Shown here piece after piece: positions 33,495-43,762 of a DNA stretch of 45,550 nt. A program made the translations under genes and the position numbers. The DNA is taken from the NCBI GenBank assembly GCA_016763075.1, contig JAESUM010000057.1, positions 1-45,550 of the forward strand, in the 5' to 3' direction. The notes beneath the pieces were generated by a model, which made no database searches, was not told the origin of the DNA, and saw only the letters and a list, made by a program, of their open reading frames with translations. The stretch is from Pseudomonadales bacterium (GTDB lineage Bacteria; Pseudomonadota; Gammaproteobacteria; Pseudomonadales; JAHRWD01). Position 1 is the stretch's first letter; each line of letters begins with the position of its first letter.

Positions 33495-36400
33495 TTACCC
33501 ACCATTCAGATGGAAGAATCCCATCTTTCTTTGCATCTCTTCTGTTTGACCTGCCATTAAACCGCTAGAAGTAGCGGCTACTTTAAGAACGCTGGCACTT
33601 TGGTGGGAGAAGTCTTCTATTTGGCGGATTTCTGAATTAATGTTCTCAATGCTTGAACGTTGTTCGTTGCACATTACATTGATCGATTCCATTAACTCAC
33701 TGACATTCACAATCGATTCTACCAAGCTATTCAGAGTAACCCCGGACTGGTCGACTAACCGTGAACCATAATTCACTTTTTCAACCGAATTAGAAATTAG
33801 TGATTTAATCTCTTTTGCGGACTCGGCACTTCGCTGTGCAAGGTTTCTAACTTCTGCTGCGACTACTGCAAACCCGCGGCCTTCCTCCCCTGCTCTAGCG
33901 GCCTCTACCGCGGCGTTTAGCGCCAATAAATTGGTCTGAAAAGCAATATCATCAATAACCGAAATAATATTCAAAATACTATTACTGGCTTCTTGAATCT
34001 CTTCCATTGCAATCACGGCTTTTGCAATTACCTTGCCGCCCGCAATCGCTTCCTGAGTAACGTTCTTTGCTTTTAGGCTTGCGTCTTCAGTTTTATTACT
34101 GCTATCAAGGACTAATTCAGTCATCTCGCCCAAACTAAGCGTAGTCTTTTCGAGTGATTTACTTTGCATTTCTGCCTGAACGCGTAACTGCTCTGTTCCA
34201 TTTACAATTTCTTTCGCACCCGCAGTGAGCGAAACCGAAGATCTACGTAAATTACCGATGACATCGGTCAATTCTGTAACCGTAGTATTTACATCATTTT
34301 TCAGCAGATTAAATGCACCATCGTAGTCATCTAATATTTGGTCAGTTAGGTCTCCGGTTGCTACCGCGCTAAGCACTCTGTGAACATTGGTTAGCCCCGC
34401 ATCTGTGGTTTTTACCAATACATTCAGGTCTTCGCTGAGTATCTTGAAGAACCCAGTTTTTCCCTTAAGATTTATTTGCGAGCTAAAGTTCCCTTCGTTA
34501 CCGGCTAGAACCAAGCTACCAATTTCATCCATCACTGTTTGGATTTTAACAACGGTGTCATTTGAAAGATTCTTAAGCTCCAGAAAAGACCCACGATAGT
34601 CAGCTTCTATACTTTGAGAAAGATCTCCTTTTGAAATGGCTGCAAGCACCCTCTGTATATCATTCAAACCCGCATCAGTGGTTCTAACCAGAATATTTAG
34701 GTTTTCGCTTAAATCTTTGAAGAATCCTACCTTTCCATCAAGTGTTATTTGTGCTCTAAAATCCCCTTGGTTCCCCGCGGAAACTAAATCGCCAATCTCA
34801 CTCATGACTCCCTGCATTTTACTCACGGTGTCATTGGATACATTCTTCAACTCTAAGAAAGAACCTTTATAATTCGCTTTGATGGATTGCGAAAGATCCC
34901 CACCAGCCATAGCTGCAAGCACTCGCTGAATGTCAGTAAGGCCTGCATCTGTAGTTTTAACCAGTACATTGAGATTTTCACTCAGGGTTCTGAAGAACCC
35001 TGTTTTTCCTTCTAAATCTATTTGTGAAGAAAAGTCGCCTTCATTACCCGCTGAAACTAGCGCACCAATTTCATCCATCACGGTTTGAATTTTTACTACG
35101 GTTTCATTGGAAAGATTTTTCAGCTCAAGAAATTCGCCCTTATAATTCGCCTCAATCTTTTGAGACAGATCTCCTTTGGATATTGCAGCAAGGACTCGTT
35201 GAATATCCATCAGTCCGCCTTCGGTAGTGTTTACGAGTTCGTTAAGATTTTCGCTTAAAGTTTTGAAGAACCCTACCTTGCCATCAAGCTCGATCTGCGA
35301 GCCAAAATCGCCTTGGTTACCGGCGGAAACCAAATCACCAATTTCACTCATCACTCCCTGCATTTTACTTACAGTGTCATTAGAGAGGGTTTTTAACTCC
35401 AGGAAAGAGCCCCTGTAATTCGCTTCAATAGATTGTGACAAGTCACCAACCGACATGGCTGCAAGTACTCGCTGAATATCGGTAAGCCCTGCATCTGTGG
35501 TTTTAACCAAAACATTGAGGTTTTCACTCAAGGTTCTGAAGAACCCTGTTTTTTCTTCTAAATCTATTTGTGAAGAAAAATCACCTTCATTTCCTGCTGA
35601 AACTAACGCACCAATTTCATCCATCACCGTTTGAATTTTTACTACGGTTTCGTTGGAAAGGTTTTTTAGCTCAAGAAATTCGCCCTTATAATTTGCCTCA
35701 ATCTTTTGAGACAGGTCTCCTTTCGATATTGCAGCAAGTACGCGTTGTATATCCGTTAGTCCACCCTCGGTGGTTTTTACCAAAGTATTGAGGTTTTCAC
35801 TTAGAGTTTTAAAGAACCCTACCTTTCCATCAAGCTTAATTTGCGAGCTAAAATCGCCTTGGTTACCGGCGGAAACCAAATCGCCAATTTCGCTCATCAC
35901 GCCCTGCATTTTACTTACGGTGTCATTGGAGAGTGTTTTTAACTCTAGGAAAGAGCCCTTATAATTGGCTTCAATAGATTGTGACAAGTCACCAACCGAC
36001 ATGGCTGCAAGCACCCGCTGAATATCGGTAAGCCCTGCATCTGTGGTTTTAACCAGTACATTTAGGTTCTCACTCAATGTTCTGAAAAACCCAGTTTTGC
36101 CATTCAAGTCAATTTGCGAGCGGAAGTCACCTTCATTACCCGCCGAAACCAAACTGCCGATCTCTTCCATCACTTCTTGAATTTTGCTGACGCTCTCATT
36201 AGAGAGATTTTTTAACTCTAAAAACTCTCCTTTATAATTGGCTTCAATTTTTTGAGACAGATCCCCTTTTGATATTGCAGCCAGGACTCGTTGAATATCC
36301 GTCAGTCCATCTTCGGTAGTTTTTACAAGTTCGTTAAGGTTTTCACTTAACGTTTTAAAGAAACCTGTTTTTCCTTGTAGTGCTATCTGTGCGCTAAAGT

Positions 36401-38300
36401 CACCTTCGTTACCCGCAGAGACCAGATCGCCAATTTCATTCATGACGCTTTGTATTTTACTGACGGTATCGTTGGAGAGGTTCTTAAGTTCCAAAAAAGA
36501 GCCTTTATATTCAGCTTCAATGGTTTTTGATAGGTCACCCTGAGACATTGCAGTCAGTACTCGCAATACATCATTAATGCCTGAATCTACAGTGCCAAGC
36601 ATCCTGTTGAAGCCTTGACTGAGCCGTAGAAAGAAGCCTGATTTCCCTTCTTCGTTAATAGTTTTTGAATATTCCCCTTCCATGGCTGCACGAACCATTT
36701 GATCAATCTCTTCTTCGATACTGAGTTGATCGGTGCGATCTAGCCATTCGAGTACGGTACCAATTTTATGCCCATTGGCGACGATTCCACTGGCTGTAAT
36801 TTTAAAGGTACGATCTCCGATAGGCAGTTCAGTAACCTCATTTATATTTATATTTATCTTCTCTAATAACCCGGAAAAAACCGATTCAAACGAAGAAAAC
36901 AATAAGTCATCCGCGTTAAATTCAGGAATGCTTTGTTGGATCGATGACTGAGTCTTCAGCATTAATTGCGCCGCTGAATCATTGATATAAATTATCGTAT
37001 TACCGATATCTAGAATCATGGTCGAGGTGGCTACATTATCAAGCGCTTGCCGAACCCTATAATTTTCGTTCGCAATGTGCTTAAGTTGGTCAGCCGCCTC
37101 TTTTTCTTGCTCTGCAAGGAATCCGGCTTGTTCGCGCTCTCTTTTTTCTTCGAGTAACTGCTCGGTTAAATCATCCCATTCAACCACCACGCCGAGAGGT
37201 TCGCCTTCTTTATTAATGACCGGCGCCATATTTAGCTTATAAGTACGCGCACCCAATACCTCTGTGCGTACAGATACTTCGGTTACGTCCCGGAAATCAA
37301 AGGTAGAATCTACCAGCTGATCGATATCAGATCCGATTAAGTTTTGAAGCGAAAAATTTGGTCTAGCTTCTTTCAACTCAGATTCATTTTCTTCAAAGGA
37401 GGATAAAAACGAAGCATTCAAGAAAATAACGGTATTCTTGGTATTGAGTAGCATGACATTCGATGCCGCTTGCTCAAGTGCAATTCGAATCTGAAGGGCT
37501 TCATCAAATTTGACGTTGTTACTGGCAAATATTTCTAAGAAGTTATTGAATGTCTTCACTAAGGTTCCGATCTCATCCGCGCCTTTGGTCCTAAGCCGAT
37601 TTACAACATCAGCTCTACCTTCGGATAACGCAAACAACGATTTACCGACAACCGATACTTGTGACGCTAAGTTATTCGCTATCACCAATGCAATCGTCAA
37701 CAACACAAAGGTCACGATGCTTCCAACTAAAAGGCTAGTGTTAAGCATATTTTGAGTGGCTGACCCAGTATCTTCAAGGTTATCAACAAACGACGTTTGG
37801 TTGGATTGCTGAAATTCTTCGAGACCGACTTTCAATTCATTTAAAAGCTTTCCAACTTTTCCAGCTCGTGAGTAGCCCTCGTCGCTTGCCATATCGAAGG
37901 CGCCGCCGTTGATGCCTCGCGCAAATACGGTACAGGCTTTGAAGTAGACTTCGAGTTGGCTGCGAAACGCATCAACATGCGTGGCTAAAGAGGGGTCGAG
38001 CTCTATTAATTTATCAAATCCAAGGTTAGCATCCTCATACATGATTTCAGCGTCGTCTAACCGGTCGATATCGGTCGTCGCCAGAATGATGGTTTCTGAA
38101 ATACCTTCGATATATTGCAGTACTTCATTGGTTTGAAGGATGACCGGAAATTGAACACTAGAGATCGTATTCAAACGTTCATTCACCTCAACCGTGGTGA
38201 CAAAGCTATAACTTAAAATAGTACCTATGCCCAGTACACTTACCATAGCGATCGATAAAATTTTGTATCTTATCGACAGATCATTCCAAACAGTTAACAT
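33495..38300 (-). CDS. Giant poly-HAMP methyl-accepting chemotaxis protein
   Basis: This is a 1601-residue chemoreceptor. It has a TM helix (about 12-32), a periplasmic helical sensor (about 33-187), a second TM helix (about 188-210), a HAMP (about 210-262), and two PAS-like domains (about 270-395 and 425-550). A HAMP half-unit (about 553-580) leads into eight 91-residue repeats (581-1308) and a ninth partial unit from 1309. Each repeat holds two HAMP-like modules, one around GDLSQxIEANYKGxFLELKxLSN and the other around GNxGDFxxQIxLxGKxGFFxTLSENLN. The C-terminal signalling hairpin is intact (DDIAFQTNLLALNAAVEAAR and EEGRGFAVVAAEVRNLAQRS, about 1447-1490) and should bind CheA/CheW. Ordinary receptors are 500-700 residues. 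No che genes lie nearby. The ligand is unknown. Confidence 0.93.
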   Translation of the reverse strand: MLTVWNDLSIRYKILSIAMVSVLGIGTILSYSFVTTVEVNERLNTISSVQFPVILQTNEVLQYIEGISETIILATTDIDRLDDAEIMYEDANLGFDKLIELDPSLATHVDAFRSQLEVYFKACTVFARGINGGAFDMASDEGYSRAGKVGKLLNELKVGLEEFQQSNQTSFVDNLEDTGSATQNMLNTSLLVGSIVTFVLLTIALVIANNLASQVSVVGKSLFALSEGRADVVNRLRTKGADEIGTLVKTFNNFLEIFASNNVKFDEALQIRIALEQAASNVMLLNTKNTVIFLNASFLSSFEENESELKEARPNFSLQNLIGSDIDQLVDSTFDFRDVTEVSVRTEVLGARTYKLNMAPVINKEGEPLGVVVEWDDLTEQLLEEKREREQAGFLAEQEKEAADQLKHIANENYRVRQALDNVATSTMILDIGNTIIYINDSAAQLMLKTQSSIQQSIPEFNADDLLFSSFESVFSGLLEKINININEVTELPIGDRTFKITASGIVANGHKIGTVLEWLDRTDQLSIEEEIDQMVRAAMEGEYSKTINEEGKSGFFLRLSQGFNRMLGTVDSGINDVLRVLTAMSQGDLSKTIEAEYKGSFLELKNLSNDTVSKIQSVMNEIGDLVSAGNEGDFSAQIALQGKTGFFKTLSENLNELVKTTEDGLTDIQRVLAAISKGDLSQKIEANYKGEFLELKNLSNESVSKIQEVMEEIGSLVSAGNEGDFRSQIDLNGKTGFFRTLSENLNVLVKTTDAGLTDIQRVLAAMSVGDLSQSIEANYKGSFLELKTLSNDTVSKMQGVMSEIGDLVSAGNQGDFSSQIKLDGKVGFFKTLSENLNTLVKTTEGGLTDIQRVLAAISKGDLSQKIEANYKGEFLELKNLSNETVVKIQTVMDEIGALVSAGNEGDFSSQIDLEEKTGFFRTLSENLNVLVKTTDAGLTDIQRVLAAMSVGDLSQSIEANYRGSFLELKTLSNDTVSKMQGVMSEIGDLVSAGNQGDFGSQIELDGKVGFFKTLSENLNELVNTTEGGLMDIQRVLAAISKGDLSQKIEANYKGEFLELKNLSNETVVKIQTVMDEIGALVSAGNEGDFSSQIDLEGKTGFFRTLSENLNVLVKTTDAGLTDIQRVLAAMAGGDLSQSIKANYKGSFLELKNVSNDTVSKMQGVMSEIGDLVSAGNQGDFRAQITLDGKVGFFKDLSENLNILVRTTDAGLNDIQRVLAAISKGDLSQSIEADYRGSFLELKNLSNDTVVKIQTVMDEIGSLVLAGNEGNFSSQINLKGKTGFFKILSEDLNVLVKTTDAGLTNVHRVLSAVATGDLTDQILDDYDGAFNLLKNDVNTTVTELTDVIGNLRRSSVSLTAGAKEIVNGTEQLRVQAEMQSKSLEKTTLSLGEMTELVLDSSNKTEDASLKAKNVTQEAIAGGKVIAKAVIAMEEIQEASNSILNIISVIDDIAFQTNLLALNAAVEAARAGEEGRGFAVVAAEVRNLAQRSAESAKEIKSLISNSVEKVNYGSRLVDQSGVTLNSLVESIVNVSELMESINVMCNEQRSSIENINSEIRQIEDFSHQSASVLKVAATSSGLMAGQTEEMQRKMGFFHLNGG
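34377..36560 (-). repeat. Eight tandem 273-base repeats inside the chemoreceptor gene
   Basis: Units start (minus strand) at 36560, 36287, 36014, 35741, 35468, 35195, 34922 and 34649. Odd and even units alternate between an AAMS...MQGVMSEIGD type and an AAISKGD...IQTVMDEIGA type, giving a 546-base higher-order period. Units 4 and 6 differ at one of 91 residues, and units 3 and 5 at six. Confidence 0.95.
36841..36858. repeat. In-frame hexamer repeat in the chemoreceptor gene
   Basis: TTTATA occurs in three tandem copies, the last ending in C, and encodes an Ile-Asn-Ile-Asn run in the second PAS-like domain. Confidence 0.8.
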
Positions 38301-38541
38301 TAACGGCCTCGCTATTATTGCTAGTGCGGAAATACATTAGATACAAACGCCCAGAGGCAGTTCATCTTCCCGTCAAAGATTAGCAGTACATTTTTGGATG
38401 GTCGGCTTTTATTCAAAAAAGGCCAAAAGAATCTAAAATTGAATTCAAGCACCGCGGTATCGAACGATTCGGCGGATTTTTTTTAGGTGTCTACCGCCAG
38501 CAAGATAGTACGATGGCAAAACTAGTCTGTAGCGCCAATTT

Positions 38542-39627
38542 TTAACGTACAAGTGCAACAGACTTAACCTGAGCCCAAACCGACTGCCCGACCGTAACCG
38601 CCAATTTTTGTTGCGAACGGCATGTGATGCGTGCAACTAGTATGCTGCTTCCAACAGCAACTTGAACCAGACTAACTGCTGGGTCGCTATCGTCTGCTAT
38701 TTCAACAACGCTTCCCTGTAACAGGTTTTGAATACTTGTATCGTGATGGGCTTGCAGCGCAATGCTGACATCGCGCGCCAAAATACGAACCCGCACGAGC
38801 GTACCTACCGGGTCACCGCCATCACGCACCCATAATTCGCCACCTGGAAATTCTACTTTGGCAAGGTGCCACTGGGTATCTCGCTTAACGACGGTTGCAT
38901 CAAGCACCACTCCGGCATCTTCGCCAAGTTGAAACGGCAAATCTAATCGAGGTAAGACTTCATGTAATGGGCCAGAGGCTATCGCCCGGCCCTTATCTAA
39001 TATCACTAAATGATTGGAGAGCCGTGCAATTTCGTCCGCTGAATGACTGACATATAACACCGGTATATCTAACTCGGTTCGTAAGTTATCAAGGTATGGA
39101 AGAATTTCTTGTTTGCGTGGCTGGTCTAGCGCAGCTAACGGCTCATCCATTAGTAATAATCGTGGGTTAATTAATAATGCACGCGCAATCGCTACGCGCT
39201 GACGTTCGCCGCCGGATAACTGATCTGGGTATTGCTCAAGAAGCGTTTCGATACCCAGTAGCGATATCGCTTGCTCAAATGCAACACCGCTACCGCCACG
39301 TTGATCAGCGCGTTTCATCGCATATTGCAGATTACCTTTTGCGGTTAAATGAGGGAACAAACTGGCTTCTTGAAACACATAACCGACCGGGCGCTTATGT
39401 GGAGGCAAAAACCTACGGTTGTTTTGCCAGATTTCGCCATCAACACTAAGCGTCCCAATTTCTGGTTTTTGTAAACCCGCAATGCAGCGCAGCAACGTAG
39501 TTTTACCCGAACCCGAAGGGCCGAAAATGCCGGTAATGCCTCTGCTGGGTAACTCAAGGTTTACCTTTAAACAGAAGTTTAAATACTGGGTTTCAAATGC
39601 CAGCTGAATAGGTTGTGCAGAGTTCAT
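38542..39627 (-). CDS. modC: Molybdate ABC transporter ATP-binding protein ModC
   Basis: The protein has 361 residues. The ATPase domain (1-230) has Walker A GPSGSGKT (36-43), signature LSGGERQR, Walker [14 protein letters not shown] and switch His in YVSHSADE. The C-terminal part (about 285-361) is a TOBE/Mop domain that binds oxyanion, as in ModC. The line [20 protein letters not shown] is typical of ModC. It energises molybdate uptake for molybdenum-cofactor synthesis. The start overlaps the modB stop by 4 bases (ATGA). Its cargo would supply the molybdoenzyme at 21-23 kb among others. Confidence 0.95.
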   Translation of the reverse strand: MNSAQPIQLAFETQYLNFCLKVNLELPSRGITGIFGPSGSGKTTLLRCIAGLQKPEIGTLSVDGEIWQNNRRFLPPHKRPVGYVFQEASLFPHLTAKGNLQYAMKRADQRGGSGVAFEQAISLLGIETLLEQYPDQLSGGERQRVAIARALLINPRLLLMDEPLAALDQPRKQEILPYLDNLRTELDIPVLYVSHSADEIARLSNHLVILDKGRAIASGPLHEVLPRLDLPFQLGEDAGVVLDATVVKRDTQWHLAKVEFPGGELWVRDGGDPVGTLVRVRILARDVSIALQAHHDTSIQNLLQGSVVEIADDSDPAVSLVQVAVGSSILVARITCRSQQKLAVTVGQSVWAQVKSVALVR

Positions 39628-40313
39628 GTGGAAAACGTTCTTTTAGCCGCGCTCGGATTCAAGGTATATAGAGCGAGTAATACCAAAAACGAGAACACCA
39701 TTAATGCACCTGCAAGCCAATGGGCTTGGCCATATTCTAGTGCTTCAACGTGGCCATAAAGCTGCATAGAAACCACTTGGGTTTCGCCAGGAATATTACC
39801 GCCAATCATTAACACCACACCGAATTCTCCAACGGTGTGAGCAAACCCCAAAATCGATGCTGTAATAAAACCCGGTTTGGCTAACGGTATAACCACACTG
39901 AAGAATCTGTCTAGTGGTCCTGCTCTTAAGGTAGCTGCAACTTCAAATGGCCGCTGGCCAATCGCTTCAATTGCATTTTGAATGGGTTGCACAACAAATG
40001 GCATGGAGTAAATAACCGATGCAACCACTAAACCCCAAAAGGTGAAGGGCAGTGTGCCCAAACCAGCTGCTTGTGTAAGCTGGCCAACCGGGCCATTTGG
40101 GCCCATCGCTATCAATAAATAGAAGCCTAAAACTACCGGTGGTAATACCAATGGCAGGGCAACAATGGCCGCGATCGGGCCTTTAAATTTAGATTGGGTT
40201 TGCGACAGCCACCAGGCGATGGGCGTGCCGATAAGCAATAAGAGAACGGTAACCGTGCTGGCCAACCTGAGGGTTAGCCATACTGCGGCAATATCAGCTG
40301 CGGAGAAAACCAT
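39624..40313 (-). CDS. modB: Molybdate ABC transporter permease ModB
   Basis: This 229-residue inner-membrane permease has about five to six helices. The ModB family signature is at the EAA-loop region ([30 protein letters not shown]) and in [33 protein letters not shown]. It forms the molybdate channel driven by ModC, with which it overlaps by 4 bases. The usual binding-protein gene modA is not upstream. Instead the gene begins 48 bases after a phosphomannomutase gene, so a promoter there would be short. Confidence 0.95.
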   Translation of the reverse strand: MVFSAADIAAVWLTLRLASTVTVLLLLIGTPIAWWLSQTQSKFKGPIAAIVALPLVLPPVVLGFYLLIAMGPNGPVGQLTQAAGLGTLPFTFWGLVVASVIYSMPFVVQPIQNAIEAIGQRPFEVAATLRAGPLDRFFSVVIPLAKPGFITASILGFAHTVGEFGVVLMIGGNIPGETQVVSMQLYGHVEALEYGQAHWLAGALMVFSFLVLLALYTLNPSAAKRTFST

Positions 40314-40361
40314 GTTGAATGTTCAGTGATTGATGGGCGAACGTACATTAACGCAAAGAGG

Positions 40362-41714
40362 TTAACACCCCATCAGTGTTAATAGTTCTTTAGTTTTTTG
40401 CTCCATCAATTTTTGATTGCCACGGCTTTCTACATTAAGACGAACCACAGGTTCGGTATTCGACATACGCAAGTTAAAACGCCAATCATCAAAGGTCATG
40501 CTAAGGCCATCGGTAAGGTCAACGTTGGCGCTATCGATGGTGTAATGGTTCTTCACTTTTTCAATCACTGCTTGCGGGTCTTCAATGGTTTTATTGATCT
40601 CACCACTGCATGGGTATTTCGCCATACGATCAGCAACCAGTGCCGAAAGCGGTTTGCCAGATGCAGTAATCAATTCGATCACCAACAACCAAGGAATCAT
40701 GCCGCTGTCGCAATATGAGAAATCGCGGAAATAATGATGCGCGCTCATCTCGCCGCCATATATGGCATCTTCAAGGCGCATACGTTCTTTGATAAAGGCA
40801 TGGCCGGTTTTACTTTGAACGGCCTGGCCATCATATTTTTCAACGATGTCGATAGTATTCCAAGTTAAGCGTGGGTCGTGCACCACTTTACTGCCAGGAT
40901 GTTTGGCTAAGAAAGCTTCTGCCAGTAACCCAACAATGTAGTAGCCCTCAATAAAATTACCGTTTTCATCAAAGAAGAAACAACGGTCAAAGTCGCCATC
41001 CCAGGCAATCCCGAGGTCAGCATTATTGGTTTTAATGGCCTCGATAGTAGCGGTACGGTTTTCGCTTAATAGTGGATTAGGAACACCGTGGGGGAAGTTG
41101 CCATCGGCTTCGTGGTGCAGCTTAATAAACTCGATGGGCAGCAGTGGTTCAAGCCGGTCAATCACCGCGCCAGCGCCACCGTTGCCTGCGTTCACTACAA
41201 TAGTCAGTGGCTTAATTTGTTTAATATCAACGTAGGAAAGAAGGTGAGGAATGTAACGGTCGCGGTGCTTAAGGGTGAAATACTCGCCTTCTCGCTCACT
41301 AGAGTCAAATTCACCTTTCTCAGCTAACTCTTTGATTTCATTCAACCCAGTATCGCCACTGATGGGTTTTGATAACTCTCGCACCAACTTCATGCCGTTG
41401 TAATCTTTTGGGTTATGGCTCGCGGTCACCACGATGCCACCATCGAATTCATAATCAAACGTAGCGAAGTAAACCTCTTCGGTTCCGCATTCGCCAATGT
41501 CGTACACATCGACCCCGGAATCCATTAACCCTTTCACCAAAGCATCGCAAATTGAGACACTTGTGAGACGAATATCATGCCCAACAATGACTTTTTTCGG
41601 CTTAAGAAATTGTGCATATGCGCGGCCAATTCGGTAAGCAATATCTTCATTTAACTGGTCTGGGACTCGACCACGAATATCGTAGGCTTTAAAGCAGGTC
41701 AATTCGTTACTCAT
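40362..41714 (-). CDS. Phosphomannomutase/phosphoglucomutase (CpsG/ManB type)
   Basis: This 450-residue alpha-D-phosphohexomutase interconverts hexose 6- and 1-phosphates, supplying mannose 1-phosphate for GDP-mannose. The phosphoserine loop is [11 protein letters not shown] (about 97), the metal loop is DGDFDRCFF (about 240), and the sugar-binding [13 protein letters not shown] and phosphate-binding [12 protein letters not shown] motifs are present. The N-terminal [12 protein letters not shown] is typical of the CpsG branch. A GGAG ribosome site precedes the ATG. It stands with galU and galE on the same strand, separated by about 95 and 43 bases, which suggests a sugar-nucleotide set for surface polysaccharide. 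Confidence 0.93.
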   Translation of the reverse strand: MSNELTCFKAYDIRGRVPDQLNEDIAYRIGRAYAQFLKPKKVIVGHDIRLTSVSICDALVKGLMDSGVDVYDIGECGTEEVYFATFDYEFDGGIVVTASHNPKDYNGMKLVRELSKPISGDTGLNEIKELAEKGEFDSSEREGEYFTLKHRDRYIPHLLSYVDIKQIKPLTIVVNAGNGGAGAVIDRLEPLLPIEFIKLHHEADGNFPHGVPNPLLSENRTATIEAIKTNNADLGIAWDGDFDRCFFFDENGNFIEGYYIVGLLAEAFLAKHPGSKVVHDPRLTWNTIDIVEKYDGQAVQSKTGHAFIKERMRLEDAIYGGEMSAHHYFRDFSYCDSGMIPWLLVIELITASGKPLSALVADRMAKYPCSGEINKTIEDPQAVIEKVKNHYTIDSANVDLTDGLSMTFDDWRFNLRMSNTEPVVRLNVESRGNQKLMEQKTKELLTLMGC

Positions 41715-41808
41715 TTTGTTCGCTCCAGCAATCGGATGTATAGATGTATAAAGGGTGCAATGGTATTGCCCTTCTAAATGTCTGTGATGTTTCTAGCGTA
41801 TGCTTCGA

Positions 41809-42633
41809 TTACGACTTATAAACTGTGTCGTAGTAGAAATTGGTGGCTTCAACAAAGCCGTCCATACTACCGCAATCAAAACGTTTGCCTTTAAATTTGT
41901 ATGCCAGCACACCTTTACCTTTGGCTTGGGTTAGCAATGCATCGGTAATCTGAATTTCGTTGTTTTTACCCGGTGCAGTGTTTTCAATGATCTCGAAAAT
42001 ATCCGGTGTTAATAGGTAACGGCCAATAATCGCCAAGTTGCTAGGTGCATCTTCGGGGTTGGGCTTTTCAACCATATCGGTGATTTTATACAAACCGTCT
42101 TCAATTTCATCACCTGCAATCACACCGTATTTTTGGGTTTGATCCATGGGCACTTCTTCAATAGCTACGATACTGCACTGGTGTTTTTTGTAGAGTTCAA
42201 CCATTTGCGCAAGCACCGCCTGGTCCTGGTCGTAACAAAGATCATCTGCCAAAATCACTGCGAAGGGTTCGTTGCCTATAAGCGGCTTACCTTTGAGAAT
42301 AGCGTGGCCGAGGCCTTTCATCTCTATTTGACGCGTGTAGCTAAACGAGCAGCGCGCCATCACGTCTCTAATACCAGTTAAATAGTCTTCTTTATCGGTA
42401 CCGTTTATTTGGTCTTCAAGCTCATAGTTGCGGTCAAAATGGTTTTCAATCGCGCCTTTGCCTCGGCCTGTGACAAATACAATATCGCTAATACCTGCAT
42501 CAATGGCTTCTTCAACACCATATTGGATCAGTGGTTTATCCACAATCGGTAACATCTCTTTGGGTACTGCTTTGGTTGCGGGCAAAAAGCGTGTGCCATA
42601 TCCGGCAACCGGGAATAAACATTTGGTAATCAT
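41809..42633 (-). CDS. galU: UTP-glucose-1-phosphate uridylyltransferase
   Basis: The protein has 274 residues. The nucleotide-binding start GYGTRFLPATKAVPKEMLPIVDKP (11-34) is diagnostic for GalU. It is followed by FAVILADDLCYD (about 123) with the metal-binding Asp, MVEKPNPEDAPSNLAIIGRYLL and KGKRFDCGSMDGFVEA. It makes UDP-glucose from glucose 1-phosphate and UTP. The next gene on the strand, galE, converts that product to UDP-galactose. The ATG has GGAAAA upstream and lies 43 bases from galE. Confidence 0.96.
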   Translation of the reverse strand: MITKCLFPVAGYGTRFLPATKAVPKEMLPIVDKPLIQYGVEEAIDAGISDIVFVTGRGKGAIENHFDRNYELEDQINGTDKEDYLTGIRDVMARCSFSYTRQIEMKGLGHAILKGKPLIGNEPFAVILADDLCYDQDQAVLAQMVELYKKHQCSIVAIEEVPMDQTQKYGVIAGDEIEDGLYKITDMVEKPNPEDAPSNLAIIGRYLLTPDIFEIIENTAPGKNNEIQITDALLTQAKGKGVLAYKFKGKRFDCGSMDGFVEATNFYYDTVYKS

Positions 42634-42676
42634 TCAATTTTCCATTTGATTTAGGGGACGCTCGATGATGCGAAGG

Positions 42677-43660
42677 CTATTGATCAAGCTCTACACATTT
42701 TTGTTGCCACGCATACGCGGTCTTAACAATAAATTCGAGGTCGTCGTATTTTGGTTTCCAATCGAGTGTGGCTAGTATTTTCGAGTTATTTGCAATCAAC
42801 TGAGCAGGGTCCCCTGCACGTCGCGGCTCTAACTTGACTAAAAATTCAACACCGCTGATGCGTTTTACCGTTTCAATCACCTCGCTTACACTGGCACCGT
42901 GGCCGTATCCGCAATTAAGAACGGTCGAATCACCGCCGCTGTCTAAATAATTTAGCGCAGCTAAATGCGCACTAGCCAGATCTTCTACATGAATATAATC
43001 ACGAATACAGGTGCCATCAATGGTTGGGTAGTCTGTGCCAAAAACAGCCATGCCATCTCGCTGGCCGAGCGCTGTTTCGGTGGCCACTTTTATAAGGTGA
43101 GTCGCTTTAGGGGTAGACTGGCCAATACGTGCTTGCGGGTCGGCTCCTGCAACATTGAAGTAGCGCAGGATCACGTAATTTAGATCAGAGGCAGCGGCGT
43201 AATCCATGATCATCTGTTCGCTCATACGCTTGGAGGCACCGTATGGGTTGATCGGCACAAGCGGCGATTGCTCATTAACTACCGCAACATCTGGCTCGCC
43301 ATAGACTGCAGCGGTTGAGGAAAAGATAAGGTGTTTAGGCGGGTATTTGCTGCAAACCTCAAGTAGGTTCAGCACGTTTGCAGTGTTGTTGCGGTAATAC
43401 TTGAGTGGAAACTCAACCGATTCTGGCACCACGATATTCGCAGCAAAATGCAAAACCGCTTCAAATTGATGCTTTGCGAATAGCGCTTCAAGCAAAGCCT
43501 GGTCACCCAGGTCGCCAACTACTAGCTCGCCGTACAAAATAGCCCGTTCAAAGCCGGTAGAAAGATTATCCAGCACGATAATATCGTGCCCTTGCTCACC
43601 CAGTTGGCGGGTCACGTGGCTGCCAATATAGCCTGCACCACCGGTTACCAATACTCGCAT
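42677..43660 (-). CDS. galE: UDP-glucose 4-epimerase
   Basis: This 327-residue short-chain dehydrogenase-like epimerase interconverts UDP-glucose and UDP-galactose. The NAD-binding Rossmann motif is VTGGAGYIGSH (4-14). The catalytic residues are in FSSTAAVYG (Ser/Thr) and NPYGASKRMSEQM (Tyr-x-x-x-Lys). The GalE stretch YFNVAGADPQARIGQ and the late DGTCIRDYIHVEDLASAHL are intact. GGAG precedes the ATG. It is upstream of galU, and the products feed lipopolysaccharide or capsule synthesis. Confidence 0.96.
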   Translation of the reverse strand: MRVLVTGGAGYIGSHVTRQLGEQGHDIIVLDNLSTGFERAILYGELVVGDLGDQALLEALFAKHQFEAVLHFAANIVVPESVEFPLKYYRNNTANVLNLLEVCSKYPPKHLIFSSTAAVYGEPDVAVVNEQSPLVPINPYGASKRMSEQMIMDYAAASDLNYVILRYFNVAGADPQARIGQSTPKATHLIKVATETALGQRDGMAVFGTDYPTIDGTCIRDYIHVEDLASAHLAALNYLDSGGDSTVLNCGYGHGASVSEVIETVKRISGVEFLVKLEPRRAGDPAQLIANNSKILATLDWKPKYDDLEFIVKTAYAWQQKCVELDQ

Positions 43661-43762
43661 TTACATCTCCGTTGATAGGTCACGTATCACTCTTATCCGA
43701 GTATAAATAAGCCTAAAATACTGTCTAAAATAAAAAAATTTACCGCAATTGAGTATGGCAAA

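Noticed and set aside
34377-36560. CRISPR array or transposon repeats
   Set aside because: The 273-base repeats are coding, in frame and contiguous without spacers; they encode protein modules.
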